Positions 58,019 to 64,000 of a stretch of DNA of 64,000 nucleotides are shown here, piece by piece. Source of the DNA: Rickettsiaceae bacterium. Lineage in GTDB: Bacteria > Pseudomonadota > Alphaproteobacteria > Rickettsiales > Rickettsiaceae. Under the pieces are notes generated by a model. That model had not been told where the DNA came from. It worked only from the letters and a program-made list of their open reading frames with translations, and did no database searches. How positions within the stretch are numbered: the stretch's first letter is position 1; each line of letters begins with the position of its first letter. The translations under genes were made by a program, and so were the position numbers. Location: NCBI GenBank assembly GCA_023301685.1, contig JALZUG010000013.1:34279-98278 (forward strand). The letters run 5' to 3'.

Positions 58019-58474
58019 TTAAATTATTGAATCTATAATAGAATCGACAGAGTTTCCACTAAGCTCTGCTCCGTTACCGCCATTAGCAAGGTTTACACCA
58101 TTTTCTCCTTTAGCAACACAAGGTCCGTCACCGCCATTAGCAAGGTCTACACCGTTTCCTCCGTTAGCAACAAAGGCTCCGTCACCGCCGAGCATCGTAT
58201 CTTCTCCAGCGCCACCATGCATCGTATCATCACCATCACCGCCATTAGCAAGGTTTACAACATATCCTCCGTTAGCAACAAAGGCTCCGTCACCGCCGAG
58301 CATCGAATCATCACCATCACCAAGCCAGTCATCGCTAGCTCCGCCTAGGATATCACCATCTCCGTCTTGACCCAAGACTCTACCGTCACCAGCTTCTATA
58401 ACATCATCACCATCGCCGCCATTAGCAAGGTCTACACTGTTTCCTCCGTCTCTATTAAAACTTTTCTCTTTCAT
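58019..58474 (-). CDS. RTX-like nonapeptide-repeat miniprotein
   Basis: 151 residues, almost wholly composed of nine-residue repeats such as GGDGDDTMH, GGAGEDTML, GGDGAFVAN and GGNGVDLAN, close to the calcium-binding RTX consensus GGxGxDxLx. Two runs in register are separated by a phase shift near residue 55. The C-terminus is SVDSIIDSII, an acidic-hydrophobic end like type I secretion signals. There is no N-terminal signal peptide, no enzymatic domain, and the length is far below classic RTX toxins. It is a candidate substrate of the type I exporter at 3.0-6.3 kb. Repeats give 27-base periodicity in DNA. Confidence 0.72.
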   Translation of the reverse strand: MKEKSFNRDGGNSVDLANGGDGDDVIEAGDGRVLGQDGDGDILGGASDDWLGDGDDSMLGGDGAFVANGGYVVNLANGGDGDDTMHGGAGEDTMLGGDGAFVANGGNGVDLANGGDGPCVAKGENGVNLANGGNGAELSGNSVDSIIDSII

Positions 58475-58622
58475 AATGACTCATATATTCGTTTAGTTGA
58501 TATCCATGAATATAAAACAATAATTAATAATTGTCAGTAATTATGTTTAATCAGTAAAACTTGAGAAAAAGTTATAATAAATAAAAGTGTGTATCAAATA
58601 TTTAAAACTAACATTTAGTTTT

Positions 58623-59066
58623 TTATTGATAAGAACTTGTGTCTTTCTTTTTTTTGTTTGAGTCTATTCTTGCAAGTTCGGGTGGGGTGTAGTTTTCGTC
58701 ATGTTTTGCAAGCAGTTTATTTGCTTTAAATAGATCAGGAGCAATTAGCCTCCCTTCAGCTACAATACCTTGCTTTTCTCTGAAGAGTGCTGGCAGTATT
58801 CCTTTATATTCTATTTTAAGATCATCTATATGGTCAGTGATAGTAAACTCAATTTTTCCACTATCTTGCTTTATTATTGATCCAACTTTTACTAGTCCAC
58901 CAACTCTTACCTTGCTATGATTCGGTTGAATTTTATCTATTTCTGAAGGGGGGTGAAAGAAAACAATATTGTCATTTAGACTAGAAAGAATAAAATAGAC
59001 TCCGCTGGCGCATATAAGAAGCACGACTATAATGCTTGTAAGTCTATTTCTTGTTTTGATTTGCAC
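58623..59066 (-). CDS. ccmE: cytochrome c maturation haem chaperone CcmE
   Basis: 147 residues, GTG start. One N-terminal membrane anchor (about 8-28) and an OB-fold periplasmic domain (VRVGGLVKVGSI, IEYKGILPALFREKQGIVAEG) with the haem-binding histidine in AKHDENYTPPEL near 126. CcmE receives haem from CcmC/D and hands it to apocytochrome c. It overlaps ccmD by 23 bases. Confidence 0.95.
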   Translation of the reverse strand: MQIKTRNRLTSIIVVLLICASGVYFILSSLNDNIVFFHPPSEIDKIQPNHSKVRVGGLVKVGSIIKQDSGKIEFTITDHIDDLKIEYKGILPALFREKQGIVAEGRLIAPDLFKANKLLAKHDENYTPPELARIDSNKKKKDTSSYQ

Positions 59067-59157
59067 AGTTAGTTTTATAATTAAAAATTGTTCTTACTAA
59101 AATCCCTCCAAGGGCTATAAAAGTAAAAGAATATGCTGCTAATAAATATATATTCAT
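59044..59157 (-). CDS. ccmD: CcmD-like haem exporter small subunit
   Basis: 37 residues, missed by length filters. MNIYLLAAYSFTFIALGGILV, then R-T-I-F-N-Y-K: one membrane helix preceded by the AAYSFTF pattern (family: SYgvtf) and followed by a positively charged end, as in CcmD. It lies directly before ccmE with a 23-base overlap, the expected order. CcmD holds CcmE to the CcmABC complex. The start ATG 59157 has a weak AGAG site. Confidence 0.75.
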   Translation of the reverse strand: MNIYLLAAYSFTFIALGGILVRTIFNYKTNCANQNKK

Positions 59158-59190
59158 ATTATTTTACACTCTATACTTAGATAAGTATTT

Positions 59191-59853
59191 TTAATCAATC
59201 GGTTTTTGTCTTGAAAGTTCGATTGATAGTTCTCTGGCTTTAGCAGGATCCATGCTGGCGATGACTGGTGCAACTTTAACTTCTTTCATGTTGCTAACTA
59301 CTTTTAATAGTACTGGCATTTCAAGTTCATTGAAAATTTTTGCAGCATCTTTCGGTTTCATGGTTTCGTAAATTTTTACTAAGCTCAGTATTTTGCTATT
59401 TTCTTTCTGTTCATATTGTTTCATAAGGTCTTCAAGCTGAGTCTGAAGCTTTTTAAGCTCTAAAACCTTTTTATCAATTTTATTTTCTGTTGCTTTTAGC
59501 ACTTGTTCACGAACATTTAAGTCTGTTTTCTCTTTATCTAAGGTTTCTCTTCTTTTTGACAATTCTTTTAAAAGATCCATTTCTGAACGAGTAAGGTTGT
59601 TAATTACGTTCTTTTTCTTTTCTGTTGTTACTGGCGAGATTTGAGCAGCTGATGGTTCTTTCTTCTTCTTAGCGCTAGTAGATTTTTCTGCGCGGGTAGC
59701 TTGCGCATAAGCGGTGTTAACCAATATTGAAGAAGTGCTGGTATCCATTGCGTATGTTGTTTGTTCTTGAATCCGGCCAAAAAGCATTGAAGCCTTAGCA
59801 AATAAAGTAAGGATTAATAGAATTAAGATCGGTGAAAATAGGCTTGCTTTCAT
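59191..59853 (-). CDS. MotE-like flagellar chaperone/periplasmic protein
   Basis: 220 residues. N-terminal hydrophobic segment (about 5-21), a Lys/Ala-rich linker, a long coiled coil (about 85-148), then the conserved block ILSLVKIYETMKPKDAAKIFNELEMPVLLKVVSNMKEVKVAPVIASMDPAKA, which is the MgtE-N-like/MotE domain. In Alphaproteobacteria MotE assists MotC folding and stator assembly in the periplasm. It abuts the DUF6468 gene with one shared base. Confidence 0.8.
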   Translation of the reverse strand: MKASLFSPILILLILTLFAKASMLFGRIQEQTTYAMDTSTSSILVNTAYAQATRAEKSTSAKKKKEPSAAQISPVTTEKKKNVINNLTRSEMDLLKELSKRRETLDKEKTDLNVREQVLKATENKIDKKVLELKKLQTQLEDLMKQYEQKENSKILSLVKIYETMKPKDAAKIFNELEMPVLLKVVSNMKEVKVAPVIASMDPAKARELSIELSRQKPID

Positions 59854-60410
59854 TATTTTTTAGCGTTTATTTTTCTTAAAGTGTCATAGTAGCTTGTCTG
59901 ATTTAAGTTTGTACTTTGTTCATCAGACTTTTTTGTAACAATATTTTGTATAAAGTTTTTTAGATGATTTGTATATGTAGAGTTTTCATCATCAGATGGT
60001 GGAGCTAAGTCATCTTCAGTAAATCTTTCTCCAGCTTTTGAACTAATACTTTCATAAATATCTTCCTCAAGTTGGGCAGTGTCAGCTCCATCAGCATTTT
60101 GTGCTCTAGTAGATTGTTCATATAGTCTTGTTGATAGTTCACTTGCAACTTCACTAATTGCTACTAGCTCTGATGAAGCTTCTTTCGCTTCATTAATAAC
60201 AGCTTTTATTTCAGAGCTGGTAACATTACTGAGCTCACTCATCTCGCTTACGTTGTTTTCTGCTTTAACAATAGAAGCATTCAGTTCTTTTATCATTCTT
60301 GCAAACTCAATCCTGCTATTCTGTAAATCTTGTATGCGTCTGTTGAGCATCCAACAATAGACAACGCATATGACAGTCATAATTAATAACAAAATATCCA
60401 GAATTATCAT
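59853..60410 (-). CDS. DUF6468-type flagellar-cluster protein
   Basis: 185 residues. One N-terminal membrane helix (about 3-22) and a coiled-coil region (about 25-95) with LNRRIQDLQNSRIEFARMIKELNASIVKAE. The tail is acidic and then polar. The pattern and position between fliM and motE match the DUF6468 family found in flagellar loci of Alphaproteobacteria; its function is not established. Fully within the fliL-fliM-DUF6468-motE operon, six bases after fliM. Confidence 0.72.
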   Translation of the reverse strand: MIILDILLLIMTVICVVYCWMLNRRIQDLQNSRIEFARMIKELNASIVKAENNVSEMSELSNVTSSEIKAVINEAKEASSELVAISEVASELSTRLYEQSTRAQNADGADTAQLEEDIYESISSKAGERFTEDDLAPPSDDENSTYTNHLKNFIQNIVTKKSDEQSTNLNQTSYYDTLRKINAKK

Positions 60411-60416
60411 TTTATA

Positions 60417-61367
60417 TTATCCTTCAAATAAATTTTTTAAATTAATAGCCACTTTATTATCTACCTTGCCAATTTTGCCGGTAAATAGTGGTATTGGACC
60501 GCTTCTAACGACTATATCTTTGTCTTTAGCATGATCCATTACAAAAGTGTCACCAATTTTAAGTTTAGCAATTTCTTCTACAGTAGAAATTTTGTTAGAA
60601 ATAACAGCTTCGACTGGTAAATCAATATCATGTACAGTTTCAGAAAGTAATCTTTCCCATTCTTGATCTATACCAAACTTGTCTCCTAGAAATACCTGCT
60701 GCATTTGCTCTTTAACTGGTTCAATAGTTTTATACGGAATAAGTAATTCTATATTTTTTACTTGTTCGTCAATTTCTATTTTAAGCTTCAGAACTATTAC
60801 TGCATCACCTGGGCGAGAAATAGTAACAAAATTAGGGTTGTTTTCAAGCCTTTCAAAAGAGAAAGTAGTTGGGCTAATTTGATCAAACGCATGGCTCAGT
60901 TCCATTAAGATTATTTCTGAAATTTGTCTAGCTAATCCCTGTTCAATAGATGTAAGGATTCTTTCTGGGTCGTTTGAATTGCTTTGTAGTGTATTTTTCT
61001 TTCCGCCTAATAATATATCGACAAAAGAAAATATCATATTATTTTCTAGAATTAATAATCCAAGATTTTCCCATTCAACTGCCTTGAATACTACAATAGA
61101 GGAAGGGTTTTCTAAACTATCAAAATAACTTCCAAATCTTAGAGAAGAAAAGTCAGTGATTGTAACATCAACAGGTTCAGATGTTAAGTTTCTTAGCGAA
61201 GTGCTGAGCTGTCTGATAAATTTCTCAAAAATAATTTCAAGCATAGGCAGCTTGTCATAAGACTGCAAAGACTGTTCAAGAACCGCTTTAATACCTTTAA
61301 GATCGGTAGGTTTTTTTTCTTGCACATTTTTCTTTGCGTCTTCTGCTTTTGCTTGTTCTTCTGCCAT
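60417..61367 (-). CDS. fliM: flagellar motor switch protein FliM
   Basis: 316 residues from ATG 61367 (TTG at 61382 is an alternative). The middle CheC-like domain begins KLPMLEIIFEKFIRQLSTSLRNLTSEPVDVT and contains VDILLGG, and the C-terminal SpoA domain has VEAVISNKISTVEEIAKLKIGDTFVMD. FliM forms the switch ring with FliG and FliN. The N-terminal CheY-binding motif LSQxEID is replaced by an acidic, Ala/Lys-rich stretch, so chemotactic switching may be reduced. Confidence 0.92.
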   Translation of the reverse strand: MAEEQAKAEDAKKNVQEKKPTDLKGIKAVLEQSLQSYDKLPMLEIIFEKFIRQLSTSLRNLTSEPVDVTITDFSSLRFGSYFDSLENPSSIVVFKAVEWENLGLLILENNMIFSFVDILLGGKKNTLQSNSNDPERILTSIEQGLARQISEIILMELSHAFDQISPTTFSFERLENNPNFVTISRPGDAVIVLKLKIEIDEQVKNIELLIPYKTIEPVKEQMQQVFLGDKFGIDQEWERLLSETVHDIDLPVEAVISNKISTVEEIAKLKIGDTFVMDHAKDKDIVVRSGPIPLFTGKIGKVDNKVAINLKNLFEG

Positions 61368-61393
61368 ATTTTCAATAATCAATTATATTTTTG

Positions 61394-61945
61394 CTAATTA
61401 ACAGTAATTTCCTGGAATAACACCTCTTTAACAATTACCGGAGCTGTTATTTTGTTTATTCTTTTCGATATTTCTTCTTTTAAGTATATAGTACTACTAG
61501 AGCTATTAAAATCAGTTGCCCTAAGACTTCTTAAAAATGTAATTAAAGTATCTTTTATTATAGGCATTTTTGTCAGAACTGCTACACTTTCTTGTTCTGT
61601 ACTTAATCTAAGAGATAAATCTAATCTTAAATATTCTCTTTTGCTGCCAGATGGGGTTAAGCCTACAGTAATAGGATCAATGTCTAGATATGTATTTGCT
61701 TCTAAAGCGACTTGTTCCTTTTCCTTTGTTTGTTGAACTTCTTGTCCTTCACTATATTTAGGAGCTTTGATCACAAAAAAGAAAAAATATACTGCTCCAA
61801 TAATAGTAATGATTATTGGTATAGTGATTAAAAGTATTTTTTTTATCTTTTTCTTTTTATCAGAACTGCCGCCATTTTGATCTCCTTCAGGTGCTTCTGC
61901 AGGAGTTAGAGGTTCTTCTTCTTTTTCACCTGTATCTTTTGCCAT
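61394..61945 (-). CDS. fliL: flagellar basal body-associated protein FliL
   Basis: 183 residues. Cytoplasmic start rich in Lys, one membrane helix (about 33-55), then a periplasmic FliL domain with YLRLDLSLRLSTEQESVAVLTKMPIIKDTLITFLRSL and a final VLFQEITVN. It supports the stator around the motor. First gene of the fliL-fliM operon, divergent from flgF. Confidence 0.9.
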   Translation of the reverse strand: MAKDTGEKEEEPLTPAEAPEGDQNGGSSDKKKKIKKILLITIPIIITIIGAVYFFFFVIKAPKYSEGQEVQQTKEKEQVALEANTYLDIDPITVGLTPSGSKREYLRLDLSLRLSTEQESVAVLTKMPIIKDTLITFLRSLRATDFNSSSSTIYLKEEISKRINKITAPVIVKEVLFQEITVN

Positions 61946-62113
61946 TCGTTTTGGTTTTAGTTTTATGTTGAAAATCTTAACATTTTGTAGTATTTTTTGT
62001 AACTTGTAGATTAAAATACATGAAAGCTAAAATTTTTTCTACTAAAATGTTCAATATATTTATGCTAAATAAAAAAAACAGCTTAAATTACTAAAAGATA
62101 CAAAAATGATTAT

Positions 62114-62914
62114 ATGATGCATATTTCGATACACAAACTATCTTTATACATTTTATTTGTTTTGCTGTTTGAATTGTTCTTTTTATGCAATGCAGCAAAG
62201 GCAAATAATGCTTCATATATAGCGTTATCAAGCCAAATAGCACGAAAAACCCAACTTGAAGTAATTTCGAATAATGTTGCAAATGCAAATACTGTTGGTT
62301 TTGAGCAAGATGCAGTTATATTTAGAAATGTAGATTTAAAGCAAAACTCAAAAAGAAATAATTCTTTTGCTTGGGCGGAAACGAGTTATCGTACAGGTGA
62401 TCAGGGGGGAATAAGAGTAACAAATCGTCCAACGGATGTTGCTATAGGTGGTGAAGGTTATTTAAAAGTTGCGACTCCAAGAGGGGCAAGATATACTTTA
62501 GATGGGTCAATGTTAATTAACAATCAAGGTTTTTTGGTGAATTCTAGTGGTCATCCGTACTTGAATGCTGAGAATGCTCCAATAGAAATCCCTGATGATT
62601 TTCAGACAATTGATATAGCGCAAGACGGCACGATTTTTGTTGATCAAGAAGAAATTGCGATTTTGGGTGTGTTTGGTTTTGATTCAGCTGACCCAATAAT
62701 AAAAGAAGGTGGTAATCTATACGCAATTCAAGGTAATGATAGATTATTGGATGAGTTTACTGTTATATCAGGCGCTCTCAGAGAATCAAATGTGAATTCA
62801 ACTCTTGCGATGGCTAAGATGATTGAAATGCAAAGATCGTATGGTTTAACAACAGATTTAATGACGAATGTAAATGAGACTGAAACTTCGTCAATACAGA
62901 AATTAACGAAGTAA
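62114..62914 (+). CDS. flgF: flagellar basal-body rod protein FlgF with N-terminal signal-like extension
   Basis: 266 residues. From residue 31 the pattern NNASYIALSSQIARKTQLEVISNNVANANTVGFE is the FlgF/FlgG rod start. The C-terminus has the MAKMIEMQRSYGLTTDLM helix. Uniquely, 30 residues precede it: a basic start, a hydrophobic core (LYILFVLLFELFFL) and NAAKA, reading as a Sec signal peptide with cleavage after Ala30. Rod proteins are normally exported through the flagellar apparatus without a signal. No other start codon with a ribosome site is seen nearer. It is first in flgF-flgG-flgA. Confidence 0.88.
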   Translation: MMHISIHKLSLYILFVLLFELFFLCNAAKANNASYIALSSQIARKTQLEVISNNVANANTVGFEQDAVIFRNVDLKQNSKRNNSFAWAETSYRTGDQGGIRVTNRPTDVAIGGEGYLKVATPRGARYTLDGSMLINNQGFLVNSSGHPYLNAENAPIEIPDDFQTIDIAQDGTIFVDQEEIAILGVFGFDSADPIIKEGGNLYAIQGNDRLLDEFTVISGALRESNVNSTLAMAKMIEMQRSYGLTTDLMTNVNETETSSIQKLTK

Positions 62915-62928
62915 AATAGGAGGATATT

Positions 62929-63723
62929 ATGGCTTCAGTAGCAATGAGTGCAGCAGTAACAGGGGCACAAGCGCAGCAATTGAGAATCGATACGATTTCA
63001 AATAATGTGGCGAATGTCAATACTGACGGTTATAAAAGAATGGAAGCAACATTCTCAGATCTATTCTACGTTAACTTAAAGAGATCAGGGATTCTTGAAA
63101 ATGCTGAAGCTGCTCCAAGACCTGTTGGAGTTCAAACTGGTATGGGTACTAGAATTCTTGGTACATTTAGAAATATGGAACCAGGTGCTCTTCGTCAAAC
63201 ATTCCATCCACTTGATGTTGCTATTACTGGAAATGGTTATTTTGCGATTCAACTTCCAAATGGAAGAGTAGGTTATACTAGAACTGGCGCATTTCAAAGA
63301 GATCCTGAGACTGGTAACATAATTACTCCTGATGGTAATTCTTTCGAAACAGCTATACCGATTCCTGCAAATATACCAACAGAAACTGTACAAATTGCTG
63401 AAAATGGCTTGATTACTGCTCAAGATCCAGCTAATCCAGCTGAAACTATCGAAATTGGTCAGTTGGAAGTATTTACTTTTCCAAACGAAAGTGGGTTAGA
63501 AGCAATTGGGAATAATTTGCTAGTAGAAACTCCTGGATCAGGTGAGCGTATTGCAGTCGAGGATACTACTAATAGGTTCAAGCAAGCTTTCTTGGAAACA
63601 TCAAATGTTAAAGCGGTTGAAGAATTGACTAAATTGATTGAAGCTCAGCGTGCATATGAACTAAATACTAGAGTAATTAGTACTCAAGATAAGATTTTGG
63701 AAACTACAAATCAAATTAAATAA
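62929..63723 (+). CDS. flgG: flagellar basal-body distal rod protein FlgG
   Basis: 264 residues, normal length. N-terminus SAAVTGAQAQQLRIDTISNNVANVNTDGYKR has the canonical rod motif. FlgG-specific sequence: GMGTRILGTFRNMEPGALRQT, LDVAITGNGYFAIQ. C-terminus NVKAVEELTKLIEAQRAYELNTRVI. No signal-like extension, unlike flgF just upstream. The ribosome site is AGGAGG. It forms the distal rod under the hook. Confidence 0.96.
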   Translation: MASVAMSAAVTGAQAQQLRIDTISNNVANVNTDGYKRMEATFSDLFYVNLKRSGILENAEAAPRPVGVQTGMGTRILGTFRNMEPGALRQTFHPLDVAITGNGYFAIQLPNGRVGYTRTGAFQRDPETGNIITPDGNSFETAIPIPANIPTETVQIAENGLITAQDPANPAETIEIGQLEVFTFPNESGLEAIGNNLLVETPGSGERIAVEDTTNRFKQAFLETSNVKAVEELTKLIEAQRAYELNTRVISTQDKILETTNQIK

Positions 63724-63800
63724 AATATTGTATTGAGACGTGCCACATAGGCTGTTATGTTAGGTGATCAATATTTGGAATTTAAGTAATTAATTTTAAA

Positions 63801-64000
63801 ATGAAATCGAAATTTCTTTTTTTACCAGTTTTATTAGTGTTATTGGTAAGTTCTGCCTTTGCCAAGGAGGATTTTATTGATGGGACAATTCAAGGTTTGT
63901 TGCAGGAGAAAATTACTGATAGTAGAGTAATTATTGAACAGCAATACAATTCAAAAAGCAAACTTACTCAAATCAAATCTAAAAAAGAAGATATAAAAAC
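63801..64000 (+). CDS. flgA: flagellar P-ring formation protein FlgA (3' partial)
   Basis: 66 residues visible before the window ends. A clear signal peptide: KSKFLFLPVLLVLLVSSAFA with cleavage after Ala21. Then EDFIDGTIQGLLQEKI. The position after flgF-flgG and the signal peptide fit FlgA, the periplasmic chaperone of the P-ring; the diagnostic SAF domain is beyond the end, so the call rests mostly on context. Confidence 0.6.
   Translation, partial: MKSKFLFLPVLLVLLVSSAFAKEDFIDGTIQGLLQEKITDSRVIIEQQYNSKSKLTQIKSKKEDIK

Noticed and set aside
58019..58474. CRISPR or minisatellite because of recurring DNA blocks.
   Set aside because: The 27-base period keeps one reading frame and encodes regular GGxGxDxLx peptides, so it is coding repetition.

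Overview
The window is AT-rich, gene-dense bacterial chromosome. Its gene content points to a flagellated member of the Rickettsiales, most likely Midichloriaceae-like (inference; no rRNA is present to confirm it). The supporting signs are an alphaproteobacterial flagellar cluster (fliL-fliM-DUF6468-motE-like facing flgF-flgG-flgA), an eukaryote-like IleS, a COQ9 homologue, DUF2608 and DUF2628 proteins, several ankyrin-type proteins and a type I secretion pair. Asd, MurE with a DNPR motif, MurF, MraY and FtsI indicate meso-diaminopimelate peptidoglycan and therefore a real cell wall.

Layout. 1-8.3 kb: a 5'-truncated flavin disulfide oxidoreductase, tRNA-Ala, an SDR dehydrogenase, a type I secretion ABC/HlyD pair, and asd-HIT-DUF2628. 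8.4-12.6 kb: hslV-hslU-comM-class II aldolase. 12.6-15.5 kb: two tandem paralogous ankyrin proteins, tRNA-Ile and a glycosyltransferase. 15.6-24.7 kb: gltX, a very large flgE behind a near-perfect sigma-54 promoter, a block of 133-bp palindromic repeats, ileS and coq9. 24.7-27 kb: rpsU, two small paralogous proteins of unknown function and an SPFH protein. 27.1-38 kb: a division/cell-wall cluster mraZ-rsmH-ftsL-ftsI-murE-murF-mraY, continuing into queE-queC-GNAT-DUF2608. 38-39.8 kb: tRNA-Pro, trmD, rplS. 39.9-43.9 kb: hypotheticals including a three-gene operon that resembles a pilus/type II secretion inner-membrane platform. 44-48.5 kb: alaS and a TPP-riboswitch-controlled MFS transporter. 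48.5-53.2 kb: an accessory island with an ankyrin-like protein and two large tandem paralogues of unknown family. 53.7-57.9 kb: DHA2 exporter, mnhE, mnhF, ubiH-type hydroxylase, comF. 58-64 kb: a nonapeptide-repeat RTX-like miniprotein, ccmE-ccmD, and the flagellar genes.

How the genes fit together. The mraZ promoter carries six CCA/TGG boxes in perfect 10-bp register, which is the expected MraZ operator format and suggests autoregulation of the wall/division cluster. The hook gene has its own sigma-54 type promoter. The type I secretion pair and the RTX-like miniprotein are plausible transporter and substrate although about 52 kb apart. The strongest candidates for undescribed biology are: the 549/653-residue paralogue pair, which carries conserved S/T-P-x-K sites plus KENxxP and RRLF motifs like those of eukaryotic cell-cycle proteins; the ankyrin pair with a recurring VPxRPxxP motif; the pilus-platform-like operon; and the secreted-repeat miniprotein.

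All identifications were made by reading the sequence and translations. No database search was run.
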